In this document: piece by piece, positions 1-11,519 of the stretch
Layout of the letters: each line of letters begins with the position of its first letter
Position numbering within the stretch: position 1 is the stretch's first letter
From: Undaria pinnatifida
Taxonomy: Eukaryota; Sar; Phaeophyceae; Laminariales; Alariaceae
Direction: 5' to 3'
Assembly: GCA_012845835.1 (NCBI GenBank)
Contig: JABAKD010000017.1
Location: forward strand, 5,258,151-5,322,150
Length of the DNA: 64,000 nucleotides
Notes under the pieces: generated by a model
What the model was told of the DNA's origin: nothing
Databases searched by the model: none
Seen by the model: only the letters and a program-made list of their open reading frames with translations
Program-made: the position numbers and the translations under genes

Positions 1-1400
1 ATACCACCCCACCTCACCACGGCCCAGGCGCCGCGGCAATAACATTCTCGAATAAAAAAAACGAGCAGAGAAAAGGAAAGTTGAAAGCAAAACTCGGAAA
101 TTTGAAATGAAAAAATCAAACCGTAATTTATTGATTTTGTCGATCGCGCAAATCCTAGCCATTGAAAACATGAAACCTGCCAAACGAAAAAGAAGCTTTG
201 TTAAAATAGAGTGAACAGTTTTCTCTCTTTTTTTCCGTCTTCGGGCACACGACATGGGAACTTCGAAAAAAAAATCGAAACATGGAACAAAACAATGGAA
301 CAAAAAAAATGTATACATGGAAGGATCAAAAATACCTTTGGGTACTATCAATAGGAACAAAGCCAACAACGACCACCCTATATCAGGTATACAGTACAAG
401 ATTCCCTTTCGGGATGGGGTTTACTTGGTATCCCGGAGGCGTGCAAGTCCAAAAGGGGGAGCACAAGCGTTCCAATGACATGTATGAGCCACTGCTGTTG
501 CTGCTGCTGTATGCTTCTTGTACCTGTTAATAAGTCCGACAATGTGTGTTTGATTGTTGCAATAGGCGCAAAAATGCTGTCGTGGTTCGATCTCCTGCTG
601 CTGTGCACCAAACGCACACACATCGTCCACCGCGACCTCTGGCACACGGGAGGAAGATCGGAGCACGGCTGCTGCTGTGAAGCTGCTGCATTGACACATA
701 CCAATTTCATTTTGCGGCCGCGAGGCTGAGCGGCTGCTTTCGAAAAAAAAAAGCATCGCTCTGAATGATCGTTTTGTGTTCCTATGACAGCACACACTCA
801 CACATACAGAAGCGCACACACAACACACACAGAAGCACAAAGGAGCGCTCCTGTTGCTGCTGTCGCTGCTGCGTCGTAGCAGACGGCAGAGAGCGTAAAA
901 CAATATTGGACTAATGGTGTTGTACAGCGGGCGGAAAAGCGGAGAGGGCCACATAAAAACAAAAATAAGTTGAGGGGCCTCCTTTCCAAGGCACCTACTG
1001 GGCTCAGCAAGGCGGAACGCAACCCCTTGAAAAAAGAGCCAGTTCAGCGCCTTTGAATGCTCAGAGCACGAAACACTGAGCTCGCTCGGGATCCAGGTAT
1101 GCGTCGCAGCGTACCGACGGATCCCTTGTTTGCACCGCAGCCGAAAGCGCGGGAAAAAAACCTCGGGCCACTAGAGGACAGCATGCCAAAACAAAAAGTG
1201 CATTTTATACATACACTTATGTACCAAATATACGCCACACTCAACTCTTAATGTGAAGTCCGAATCTGCAGACGGACTCGAAGTATATGGAGGCCTTGTG
1301 AAGGAGGGGGTTGCGAACGGCCAGCAGCAGCCGCGGTCTCTTCGTGGCAGGGAAGCCGATCTCGTCCGTGATGTTGGGCCTGTTGTGGGAGAACATTACC
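1..1400. other. No gene seen
   Basis: I see no supportable gene here. Short open stretches on both strands are rich in CTG/CAG-like triplets (for example 485-515, 850-880) and lack recognisable motifs or splice context. The sequence around 780-840 is CA/AC-rich. Confidence 0.5.
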
Positions 1401-1404
1401 TATT

Positions 1405-1800
1405 TAGGTGTGGTGATGGCGGTGGCGGCGGCGGTGGGGGTGGTGACCGTGGTGGTGGTGTGGGATGGGGGGACGTGGAGGGGGAAAGGGGGGGATAGTG
1501 GTGCGGGTGTGGTAGTGGTGGTGGTTGGTGGTGGTGACGGTGGTGGTGGTGGCGGTGATGGTGTTTCCGTCGTGGTGGTTATGGTGGTGGTTGTGGTGGT
1601 GGTGGTAGTGGTGGTGGTGGTTGTGGTGGTGGTGGTGGTGATGGTGATGGTGGTGGTGGTGGTGGTGGCGGTGGTGATAGTGATAGTGATGGTGGTGATG
1701 GCGTTTTCGTGGAGGTTGTGGTGGTGGTTGTGGTGGTGGTGGTGGTGGTGGTGGTGGTGGTGGTGGTGGTGGTGGTGGTGGTGGTGGTGGTGGTGGTGGT
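1405..1800. repeat. GGT/GTG trinucleotide tract
   Basis: An imperfect run of GGT units with GAT and GCG interruptions ends in a nearly pure tract at 1722-1800. It stays open in several frames on both strands, giving poly-Val, poly-Trp, poly-Pro, poly-His and poly-Thr translations. That is what a trinucleotide microsatellite does, so none of these is called as protein. Confidence 0.95.
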
Positions 1801-4107
1801 AGGGGTAACAAGCACAACATAAAGAACAACAAGCGACGATTGGGCGGCGTGGGGAGGGCGTGGGGAACGGGGGCGGGAAGGGAGGGGGGTCGGAAAGGAT
1901 ATTGGGTTGATGATGGAGAAAAGTGGAGTCGATAGGGCCGTGAAAAGGTTTGGCTTCAACGGCTAGCTATTGTTTGGGTGGCGCAATGGGCCAACTAACT
2001 CACCTAGTCTTCCTGAAGAAAAAACGACAATCGAGCTGCAAAACGCAACAGCCAACCAGATGCAAAGATGCAGCACTCTGCGAAGTAAGACTCGCAACAA
2101 TCTGGAAAAAATACTTAGCCAAGTAACAACTAATAACATCAGTCAGGTAGTTGGGGAATTATGGTCGGCCAGTTCGTAGCCGTGGTATACAAGCGTTTTC
2201 ATATGGCTACGTCGATAGTTATGATATCTGGTAGTGACATATTGGGTTATCGCTCCCCCAGTTTTCGCCGTGGCCTTTCTCTGCCCGCCTACGAAGCCGG
2301 AACTCCTACAAATGGTATCGTTCACCTATTTGTATATATTTATCGTTCGCCTATTTGTATATATTTATCGCTCGCCTATTGTATATATTTAGCTAAACAC
2401 CTATATAACTTCGGCGTATATAATACCTGGTAAGCTGGGTAGTATTCAACTGACAGAAACTACGGCTCTGCTGTGAGGATTGGAGGATGAGACGGAGATC
2501 GGCCGTACTTCTACAGAAGACGTGAACAGTCAGGTTTTGATTTGTGAAACTTATTAAAGACGGGCGACCGGCATAATAGTACGCAGCTTGCAGAGATGAG
2601 TATATCGACCCTAAATTCGTCGAACTCACAGCTGACGTCGTTACAATAACTTCATAAAATACTGCTTCAAAGTCGACAATCGCGGGGATACCCCTCCGTT
2701 GCGGAGATCTTGAACCATACACAGACATAATCACACGGATTGTCATACCTGGCAACGGTTCCCACAGTTATCAGCATAGCCCTTCTCTGCATGTCTACGC
2801 AGAAACTAGGAACTGCTGTACTATGATACCGATAGCCTATTACAAGGTTCCCCTTCGTTGTTGTGGTTGACTACCGGAATCCCGGGGGACAAAACCCTTG
2901 CAAAAACTATTTTCGTACGGAAAAAACAGAGGCAGAAATGTGGTTCCAAGTGTGATGTTCTTCCTAGATGAGAGAAAAAAAAAAAAAAACACTTTCCCTC
3001 AGGGTCCGGCCCGTCTTAACGAAGACTGAAAAAATCCAATTAGGAAAAAATAAATTGAATTCGAATTCGAATTCGAATTCCTGAGAAACGATGGCAAAGC
3101 AAAAACAATTAGCCAGCCGCCGCCCTTGTAACCGGGCAAGCAAAACCGACCAGCCAGCCCGCACGAATATGTCGTTAGTTCAATACTTCGCATTTGACCA
3201 AAGCTACACCAGGGATTTCCTTTACTCTTTGGGGCGTTTCTTGTATGGGCGTTTTCCCAGCGGTTCGGGGTCACCTGCGCGAGTGACGCCCCAGGCCCTT
3301 TGCGGTCTCAGCTTTGGTTTTGTTTAAACCATGCGACATGAATCCGCAATGGAAGGATTAGCTACACTGCGCCAAGCAAATCGGCGAAAGCGAGGTACAG
3401 AGTCACTCGCGCGAGCGGCTCAAATTCACTAGTGTAAAAACGGGGTACCCCCCCCCCCCCCTCCCCCCCCCGCTTCCGTCTTACGAGCGGTTCTTGGAGG
3501 GAAGGATGCAGTTCACCTTTCATGCGACTTGCCGAACACCTCACGGCGCTTCGCGTTCGGTGCAAGCAATTTCCGCCTGATTGGTGAAAACCTGACGTGC
3601 TCCGTGCTCCGTCCCGGCAGGGTAGGGATGCGAGGGTCTACGGTCACACGACTACGGCCACGCACAAACTGACTACGCCCCCCCCCTCCCGTACTCCTAC
3701 TCCTCTCCTACCGTAACCTTGCCGATATGTACAAATTCATAGCATGAATAAATGCCTATACACGCACTACACCCTAGACTGACATGTCGCATACTGATAG
3801 GTTGGTTCTGAGTATACAACAATAGAATATGTTGGTGGCGATCCTACAGTTTTATGTTGATCAAGCTCGTACCTCGTAGTCGTTCCACCAGCTCTCGTCG
3901 TGGCCTTTGAGCTCGTTGACCTGCAGGCCCTTGTATGGGTGTGACGAAGGAAGGACGGAATCTCTAGGGAACATGTCTCCGAGCATAACGCTGCAACAGT
4001 AACACGACAAAAGAACAACAAAGCAGAGGGAAAAGGGGGGGGACGATGTGGGCAATCGAAAATAAAAGGAGATATCTAGGGGAAGAAAAAAAGGTTTTGG
4101 GGGGGTT
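1801..4107. other. No gene seen; minor repeats
   Basis: No supportable coding region. Small structures are a ~27-bp near-tandem (cctatttgtatatatttatc) at about 2323-2400, a GAATTC run at 3058-3080, a C-run at 3447-3471, and a copy of a dispersed family at 3526-3680. Confidence 0.45.
3526..3680. repeat. Dispersed repeat family R7, copy
   Basis: The segment resembles 5575-5830, 38160-38310, 45125-45290 and 51340-51960. Shared pieces are the core 'gacgtgctccgt', 'gggatgcgagggtctacggt' and a cacctcacggcgcttcgcg-like stretch. Copies occur in both orientations. Origin unknown; no coding potential seen. Confidence 0.6.
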
Positions 4108-4250
4108 ACTCATTTTGTTGCTTGCTTTAATACGTCATTTGACCATTGACCGCACATCCCTTTCGAGACGGAGCACGGCTCCTACTCCTGAAAGAGACAA
4201 CTCCAGTATTTGGACACTCAACACGTTGCTGCCATATTTTACATAAAACA
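4108..4250 (+). repeat. Dispersed repeat family R8, copy
   Basis: The core 'ttgaccattgaccacgcatc' type sequence is followed by 'ctttcgagacggagcac' and a stretch about 'acatttgggcgctcattac'. Related copies lie at 40464-40610, 44385-44530 and 50675-50810. All four are preceded by a G-rich run. No protein is recognised. Confidence 0.7.
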
Positions 4251-4804
4251 CGTGCCAGGTATTGCTTATCGTATCTCCTTCTAACGGGCAGGCGGAAAAC
4301 GATGCGGATATTTAACGATAAAAGGAAGACTCTAAAAAGGAGATATCTACAGTAGAACAAAGAGAGTGGGGGGGGGCAGACAAAGAGACGAAGAGAATAA
4401 AGGTAGGCAGACAGAAAAACAACCCCGACAGATCACACCGACAAGCAGACGAGGCTGGAGGGAGAGAGGGGACGGGGGAACATGTCCAACAAAAACAACT
4501 CGCACCTGAGAGAAGTTCCTGACGTTTTGTGTATGTGACTGTAAAACACGACGTCCTTCTGCGGTTCGTAGACAGGTATCTCTGCCCATCGCCGTTCACG
4601 CTCCTGAAATTACAAAGCGCAATGGAAGAAAAGACAGAAACACATGATTGGAAAAAGCCATCAAGTACGCATGTACTTGCATCAACAGCAATAACAACGG
4701 TTCGAAAAGGCAATATGTAAACGATAAAAAAAAAGCGCGAAGAAGGGTACACGTAATACGTACTGCGGTGGGGAGTGGGAAACCTTTTAACCATAGCGAT
4801 GTTA

Positions 4805-5290
4805 ACACTGCTGACGCCGTCCTCCCCCCCACCTCCGTCTCCCACCCACCATCCCCCTCCTCCCCCCCCGGCCTCCCCCCCCGGCTCCCTCCCCCCCCCC
4901 CCTTTCCCCGGCTCCCGCACCTCCCGCCCGCCCCCTACCCCCATCCCCCCCTTTCCAACAAAAACAGCAAACACCAACACCACCAACGAAACCATCACCA
5001 CCAACACCAACACCAATAACATCCACAGCAACGCCATCAATACCACCAACAACACCAACAACACCAACACCACCAACAACACCAACAACACCAACAACAA
5101 CACCAACAACACCAACAGCAACAACACCAACAGCAACAACACCAACAGCAACACCGCCACTACCATCACTACCACAACCACCAACTACAACCACACCAAC
5201 ACCAACACCAACACCACTAACACCACCAACACCAGCACCACCAACTCCAGCACCACCAACACCACCAACACCACCATCACCACCATCACC
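4805..5290. repeat. C-rich block followed by AAC/ACC trinucleotide tract
   Basis: Positions 4805-4960 are dominated by C-runs. Positions 4963-5290 are an imperfect AAC/ACC/CAG tract. The long open frames across it (Asn/Thr-rich on plus, Val/Gly- or Leu/Val-rich on minus) are consequences of the triplet periodicity. Confidence 0.9.
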
Positions 5291-5574
5291 TACAGCCACA
5301 ACCTAACACTCCTTATAGCACGCAGAACAGGCTCACGTTCGCTGGAGGTCTCGGCCCGCTTCCCCCAAAAGGAACGAGACCCTTCCTGGCGGAAAGACGG
5401 GACCGTTCCAAGAAACCTTCGCTCTGTACCGGACGCCATCCTAATCCTGAAAAAAATGGATGGGGTGGGGAGGGTGGGAGGGCGGAATGAACAAAAAATG
5501 GACGGGGTAAAAAAGGAAGTGGGGGGGCGGCTGGGGGCGGGGGGGGGGGGCGGGAAGGCGGGGGGGCGGGGGGT

Positions 5575-5830
5575 TGTACTCATTTCATACATAGCGGTAG
5601 TCGTATGACCACAGACCCTCGCGTCCCTACGATGCCGGGGTGGAGCACGTCCGACTTTCACCAACCAGAAAGGTGATTTGTTTATTGTCGCGGTCACCAA
5701 GATCGAAGCGCGGTCAAGTGTTCGGCGAGTCGCATGGAGGTTGAGCTGCATCCTACTGACAACCACTTGTGCGCGGCGGACTTCCGCACCTTGTGCGTGC
5801 CTTCTCGCATTTCGGATGACATGTTCGAAT
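5575..5830. repeat. Dispersed repeat family R7, copy
   Basis: This inverted-type copy contains 'accacagaccctcgcgtccc', 'ggagcacgtccgactttcac' and a 'cgcaccttgtgcgtgccttc' segment. The same blocks are seen at 3526-3680, 45125-45290 and 51340-51960. Confidence 0.6.
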
Positions 5831-6037
5831 GAAAAAACCCTAACCTCCATCCTCAACCATCTATCTCCTAGGAAAGGGGCGGGGAGGGGGGGGCGTTTAT
5901 AAATCTCTAAAAGGTACTGCACGAAAAATCACAACAAGTCTGTCCCCGACAAAAAATTCCCTTCTACTGTAAAAAACCATCCCATCCCAATTTTCACGGC
6001 ATTTCACGGGTCGGAATACTCATGAGGTAGGGGTCGA

Positions 6038-6200
6038 GTCAGGTTGACCCGACCCGACCCGACCCGACCCGACCCGACCCGACCCGACCCGACCCGACCC
6101 GACCCGACCCGACCGGAACCGAATCGACCTGACTCGAACCGACCCGACCCGACCGGTTGGATTTGGAACACTCCCTGGCCCGACCCGCCCCGCCCCGCGA
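6038..6200. repeat. GACCC pentanucleotide array and related R5 sequence
   Basis: About 14 tandem GACCC units lie at 6045-6112, followed by a degenerate continuation. Degenerate GACCCG-rich segments recur at 40780-40960, 47770-47960, 57400-57600 and 63595-63770, alternating with their complement (gggtcgggtc). They form a dispersed family rather than isolated microsatellites. Confidence 0.85.
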
Positions 6201-6404
6201 CATGTTGGAAACCGCCTAGTCGTACCCGCGGGACTGGCTATGACCTGTGAAAAAACCGTGGTACCTTTAAATACTGTAGCTAAACCGAAAAAACATGGGT
6301 GCGGCTGCAAACGTTTCCTGTCCGCGGGCAAAGTAGCGTTATCGCTGTCGCACGGACACCAGGCAAATAGTGACATGTATTTCTTGGGGGCGGGGGGGGT
6401 GATA

Positions 6405-6440
6405 TCTACCCTAACCCTAACGCTAACCCTAACCCTGCGG
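6405..6440. repeat. Interstitial CCCTAA telomere-type repeats
   Basis: Four to five CCCTAA units, one mutated to CGCTAA, open the tandem array that follows. The complement TTAGGG is the telomere repeat of many eukaryotes. The block is internal here, with unrelated sequence on both sides. Confidence 0.8.
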
Positions 6441-7400
6441 TCCTAGCCCTGAAACCCCAACACACGTAAAACAGTACAGCAGTGTTTTGCCTGTGGTAAC
6501 GCCAACCCTGTAGTTAAGCCCTGAAACCCTAACCCTAACTAAAACCAGTATAAAAGCGTCTGGCCTGTGGTAACCCAAGCCCTGTACAGGTAGTCTAGCC
6601 CTGAAACCCCAACGCACACTAAAACCATAATAATAGTGTCTGGCCGGTGGTAAACTCAACCCTGCAGTCTAGCCCTGAAACCCCAGCACACACTAAAACA
6701 AGTATAATAGCGTCTGGTCTGAGGTAACTCCAACCCTGCAGTCTAGTCCTGAAACCCCAACAAAGACTGAAACCAGTATAATAGCGCCTGGCCTGTGGTA
6801 ATCTCAACCCTGTAGTCTAAGCCTGAAACCCAAATACACACTGGAAACAGTACAGTAGTGTCAGGCCTGTGGTAACCCCAACGCTGTAGACTAGCCCTGA
6901 AACCCCAACAAACTCAAAAAACAGTATAATAGAGTCTCGCGTGAGGTAACGCCAACCCTGCAGTATAATCCTGAAACCCCAACAAAAACAAAAAACCAGA
7001 ATAATAGCGTCTGACCTGTGGTAACCTCAACCCTGCGGTCTAGCCCTGAAACCCCAATACACACTACAATCAGTACAATAGTGTCTGGCCTGAGGTAACC
7101 TCAACCCTGCAGTCTAGCCGTAAAAACCCCAATACACACAAAAAACAGTGTCAGGCCTGTGGTAACCCAAACGCTGCAGTCTAGCCCCGAAACCCCAACA
7201 AACTTTAAAACCAGTATAATAGTGTCTGACCTGTGGTAACCTCAACCCTGCAGTCTAGCCCTGAAACCCCAATACACACTATCAACAGTACAGTAGTGTC
7301 AGGCCTGGGGCAACCCCAACGCTGTAGACTAGCCCTGAAACCTCAACACACTCTAAAAACAGTACAACAGAGTCTCGCCTGTGGTAACCTTGCGCAGGCT
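6441..7400. repeat. Subtelomere-like tandem array, ~74-bp unit
   Basis: About 13 degenerate copies are marked by the recurring core 'ctagccctgaaaccccaac', a 'cagtataatag' middle and 'gtctggcctgtggtaac'. Spacing between cores is about 72-77 bp. The array is joined directly to the CCCTAA units at 6405-6440, and each unit keeps a 'caaccctg' telomere-like remnant. Confidence 0.9.
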
Positions 7401-8015
7401 CGTGAGTACCAACAACCACTGTCCAAAAGTCGTTGTTGGGTTATCGCCAAGCAAACAGTGAAACAGAGAAAAACAGTTATAGCAGAATACCGGTACAGCA
7501 GTCAGAATTCGCCCGTGATGCCATGAAACCGATTATTTTTACCCAACGGTGCGAAGCACCAGTACCGAGAACAGCAGTACATCCAGGGCACCAGCATCAT
7601 ACATACCTCCAGGGGGGGTAGCGGCGGGGGGGGGGGGGGGGGAAGAGGGAGGGAGGGAGGGGGCGGGCAGGGGCGGCGGTATACGGGTGCAGACACTATG
7701 GCAGGCGGGCAAGCACACTGCAGGCCATGGCGCAGACGGCAGCACGCAAGGGTTCAAGGTTCGATTGTCCCTATCATCAGCCCTGCAACGAAGAATAAAC
7801 CCTTTCGAGAGACCTTCAGCGAGGAATAGCCACGAACGTGAACCACAACGAGCAGCCCTTGACCAACAGGCCTGCTGTTGTTGTTCTCACATTCAGGACC
7901 TTGGCCAGGAAGGGGCACAAGCAACCTGTCTATACAAGGTATCAAATAATAGGATCTACCTAAAAAAACATGCACTTCAGCTGTGAGATCGACCAAATGA
8001 TATTTATAATAAAAA
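7401..8015. other. No gene seen
   Basis: The stretch includes a G-rich run at 7622-7670. Open frames are short and without recognisable domains. Confidence 0.45.
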
Positions 8016-8017
8016 AA

Positions 8018-8080
8018 GCTCCAGCTGTGAGATCGAAGATTTTGTTGAAACTCATCTTTGCAAGCTGTACCTGGTATGTG
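8018..8080 (-). repeat. S3 repeat fragment
   Basis: It contains 'ccagctgtgagatcgaagat' followed by a 'cgaaactcatctttgcaagctg'-like stretch, which is the terminal part of repeat family S3 (fuller copies at 11352-11512, 31398-31548 and 48862-49045). Another piece of the same family lies at about 8338-8402. Confidence 0.7.
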
Positions 8081-8428
8081 GCATCATAGTACCTTGTGAG
8101 TATGACAATTTACCGGTACACGATATCATATAAACAGCAAACCAAGCCAAACACGTGGCAAGTACGGACAGATCTCAAAGTCATAAAATAGCATACGGCC
8201 GTACGGACCAGCCCAGCAGGCTGGTGGGGTAGTTTACCACGGAAGGGAAGGAGACGAAAATGTTTCAGGACGAAAATGTTTTCGTCATGAAATACTGAAG
8301 AAAATACCATGGAACGCTTTCGCCGTGAAATCAAGAAATTCGTCGACAATCATCTGCGCAAGCTGTGATTGATACTCCGATCGCGCGTGCCACGGGGTGC
8401 ACATCATATCATACATCCTCAGCAAGTA

Positions 8429-8735
8429 TTTTTTTTTTCTTTTCTCACACTTTTACATTCCAGCTTCTGGACAAGCCGTTGTCACAGGTGTCACCCCTTC
8501 CCCCCCCCGGTTCTTGTCTTCAATTTTTATCGCGCATAGGGTTCAGCAATCCCACTGCTCGTCGAGTTTTCATCGAGTGCTGCAAACTCACGCTCTCGCG
8601 CTTTCCGCAAGTCGATTTGTGCACAAGAAAAAGTCTCAACGAATTTGTACGAGTATGCACTCGCCGGGGCTCGAACTCACGAAATTGACCTATACCAGGC
8701 TCGAGGATAACCTGATACGCCACCGGGGCGACCGG
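8429..8735 (-). repeat. S1 SINE-like element (tRNA-headed)
   Basis: Read on the minus strand, the element begins with a tRNA-like head: box-A-like 'ggtggcgtatcagg' and box-B-like 'gagttcgagcccc', about 45 nt apart. A body containing 'gcgagagcgtgag' and 'tgaaccctatgcgcgataaa' follows, ending in poly(A) (poly(T) at 8429-8438 on plus). Other copies are at 19899-20162, 20293-20592 and 21133-21444, with a 5' fragment at 35001-35144. A SINE is inferred from pol III-like boxes plus the A tail; no target-site duplication was clear. Confidence 0.8.
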
Positions 8736-9459
8736 CATATGGGTCGGTGACTCCCCTTAGTGCTAGCTAGTACCAGGGTCAGCAGGGTTTACATCAAGGA
8801 GGCGTATTTCCCGGTAGCGGCAATTACCCGAAATTAATAGGGCTTGAGGCAATAATATTTTTCAGAGGAAATTTCTCACGTCCCCTATCCCCGGGCTAAT
8901 AACGCCTCCATATGGAATGGAAACCCCAGATTAAAAAAAAAAAAACGTGTGGATTGATTTGTAAGTTATGGCGGGCGGAGTCATGGAAGGGATATAATTA
9001 TAGACTTATATAATCATGCGAGGTATCACATTCAAATGGAACTGGTGAACTCGACGCCGATGCAGCTGTGACGTTGGGGTTTCGTTGAGGCGTCCATATT
9101 TATGTTTACAGTCGCGGATATTGGTCGCGATCGCTACACACTTACGCAGCAGCGCACTGCTGTGGCTGCTCGCGTCCTGTTTTGTACTTTGTATCTTCGT
9201 ATTGCTGATTTCCCTCGCAACATAAAAGTATATTCGTACATCAGAAGATCGCTATCAGCACCACAGAGTGGTACTGGTTTTCCAATATTCGATGGACGGC
9301 TGCAGGACAAATCCAACGAGGGCATGAACAAGTGAAAGATCAACTGAAACCGATGAACATAACTCAGGCACTCGCAGCCTGCCCTGCCACTACTACTATG
9401 TGGAGTGAAAATGACTGAAAATGACTGCCCAGAAGCCTGAAAGAATCGTATACTCGTGC
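8736..9459. other. No gene seen; small S3-like piece
   Basis: Positions 8745-8790 resemble the S3 end ('gtcggtgactccccttag', 'ccagggtcagcagggt'). The rest shows no repeat or gene I recognise. Confidence 0.4.
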
Positions 9460-9549
9460 TTAACCCCTTTAGAGCCCCCGAACCCCTCCCCATACTAAAT
9501 CCAAGTTATTTTGTCCCCAAAAACGGGTTTCCAGTTGTAAAAGGGTTAA
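9460..9549 (-). mobile_element. Small TTAA-flanked inverted-repeat element (P1 family)
   Basis: The segment is bounded by TTAA on both sides with ends CCCCTTTA.../...TAAAAGGG. Its interior matches 32259-32347 and, in opposite orientation, 32422-32510 ('actggaaacccgtttttggg', 'acttgaatttagtatagg'). TTAA flanks with short CCCTTT-like inverted ends are typical of piggyBac-type non-autonomous elements. No transposase gene is present. Confidence 0.7.
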
Positions 9550-10034
9550 TGTAGTGCATGGACCACCCCCGGGGATGATAATTTTTGTCCCACCCCCAAA
9601 ATGACGCCTTTTTTTCCTGGAATGAGAGGAAATAGGGGAAATTTTTAGGAAAACCTCAAAAAGGCTGTTTCCCGGAAATTCTAGGGTTCCAGGTGAGGAA
9701 ATACGCATCCTTGGTTTACATGATACAAATGCGTTCAGCATTTCATCATTTCATCACCGCGCACGGTAAACTACAAAAACTTGTTAACAACCAAGGTAAC
9801 CATGGGTCAGTAGGGCGACGTTACCAAGACCCTAAGCCTTTCACTTTTTGGCGGGCCCGGCATACAAGCAGTAGCCCCTCCCCCCAAAAGGCGGTCCGAA
9901 GAAGGCTGTATCCCGGTATAAGAAAGTCAAAATCGCTTGGCGCGACTGGGGAATTGCACTCAGTATGGCGACTTCACCAATACGATAAGCTTCTACCGTT
10001 TCGGGACCCCGGTATACAGCGGTAGGGGTCCGCC

Positions 10035-10375
10035 AACAAGTCACAAGTCGGTCTGAGTAAGGCGGTATTCCGATATAAGGCGGTCTGAGTAAGGCGGTAT
10101 TCCGATATAAGGCGGTCAAAGTAAGGCGGTATTCCGATATAAGGCGGTCTGAGTAAGGCGGTATTCCGATATAAGGCGGTCTGAGTAAGGCGGTATTCCG
10201 ATATAAGGCGGTCTGAGTAAGGCGGTATCCCGATACAAGGCGGTCTGAGTAAGGCGATATCCCGATATAAGGCGGTCTGAGTAAGGCGGTATTCCGATAT
10301 AAATCGGTCTGAGTAAGGCGGTATCCCGATACAAGGCGGTCTGAGTAAGGCGATATCCCGATATAAGGCCGTCAA
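10035..10375. repeat. 32-bp tandem array
   Basis: About ten copies of a 32-bp unit alternate 'aaggcggtctgagt' and 'aaggcggtattccgatat'. The units are directly adjacent with no distinct spacer, so this is a satellite-type array. Flanking copies at 9960 and 10380 share 'cgcttggcgcgactgggg'. Confidence 0.92.
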
Positions 10376-10899
10376 AATCGCTTGGCGCGACTGGGGATCT
10401 GCTCTCACAACATGGATACGAGTAAGGTGAAAAAGGCGGTTTCCCCCGACAAGGTGGTCCTATGTGCTCTGGCACACCGCACCACCGCCTTGCTGTGGGG
10501 GCGGCTACTGCTGTACCGCGCTAAGAGGCTACATGAGGGATCTCCTCAACCGTGCAGGAAAATCGCGCAGCAAGTCAAGTACAGCAGCAGTACAGCAGTG
10601 AGTATATCTGCCTAGTAGATTGGGACCACAGAACTCGTCCCTCCAGGAGGAGCTCGTATCGGCACGGACACTGCTTGCGCTGGGGGTAGATGTGTGGAAA
10701 TGTAATATCAACTCAGTGTCAAGAATACACACAGCAGCAGTGAGTGGCCCCTCCATTGCACAAATTGTGTAGTGCTGGTTGCCCGCTACAGTGCCTGTTT
10801 AATCGCTCGGCACGGACGAGAACAACCAGTAGTGGCAGTGCGCGGGGTAGTGCAGGTTGCCGCTGTAGTGCTGGTATTCAGGCTCACATATACTTTTTG

Positions 10900-10945
10900 T
10901 TCATAGCTTCCGGCGGATGGGGAAAAAAAAAGCTTGACCCATACT
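10900..10945 (-). repeat. S2 repeat 3'-end fragment
   Basis: The signature 'ccggcggatggggaaaaaaa' plus 'agctt' matches the terminus of repeat family S2, as at 13510, 18231, 19400, 22225, 34491 and 41214. Confidence 0.6.
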
Positions 10946-11351
10946 TGGCCGAAAAATGGTAAATGGGACATATACGAGTAGTGTCCCCTTACAAATTGGG
11001 TACTACTTACGTAGCTCCTTTGCGAATTTAGGTGCACTAAAGACGAGCAATATGTCCCATTTCCCGATAAATGGGACCTCTACCTTGGATAAAGTATACA
11101 GACGCACCTGGGGCATGTCCCTGCGCCCAGGTACCAGCCTTGGGGTATGCGGCAGGCTCTTAACCAATCATATTCATTTGTTAATAATGAATCTCGATTT
11201 GTCGTTTCACATAGTTTGGCCGTGTCCATAACGCCAAGGTCACCACCACTTCCACGTATTTTCATACACGTCGGGTATCAATTTAACTCAGCTACTCTGT
11301 ATTCGCAATCCACAGCACCTACAGGCCCAATATTGTAAAAATAAAAATACA

Positions 11352-11512
11352 CTCCAGCTGTGAGATCACAGATTTTGTCGAAGCTCATCTTTGCAAGCTG
11401 TGTGTGATACTCCGATCGCGTGTATTACGAGTTGTGTGTCTTCATTAAGGATATAGGTCGGCGACTCCCCTTGGACCTACAGTGTAGCTATCAGGGTCAA
11501 CAGGGTGATGTT
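11352..11512 (-). repeat. S3 dispersed repeat
   Basis: The copy runs from 'cagctgtgagatcacagatt' through 'gcaagctgtgtgtgatactc' and 'gatataggtcggcgactccc' to 'tatcagggtcaacaggg'. On the opposite strand it begins 'ccctgttgaccctg' and ends near an A/T-rich tail. Copies elsewhere are at 31398-31548, 31570-31735, 43233-43371, 48862-49045 and 58963-59095. A tRNA-derived origin is possible because the head has a box-A-like 'tggcattagcaggg' in the 31398 copy, but it is not proven. Confidence 0.75.
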
Positions 11513-11519
11513 AGTCAGT

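Noticed and set aside
1311-1832. Poly-Val, poly-His and poly-Pro frames on both strands
   Set aside because: These are products of a GGT microsatellite, open in several frames at once.
4312-5184. 290-codon minus-strand open frame
   Set aside because: Most of it is Val/Leu/Gly repeats from the AAC/ACC trinucleotide tract; it has no domain and no splice context.
8429-8735. tRNA gene on minus in the S1 head
   Set aside because: The same sequence recurs with a shared non-tRNA body and A tail, so it is a SINE-like repeat.
10035-10375. CRISPR-like regular array
   Set aside because: Repeats are contiguous with no unique spacers, and the DNA is clearly eukaryotic.
9974-10475. Minus-strand frames with repeated ALYRDTALLRP
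   Set aside because: They are translations of the 32-bp satellite.
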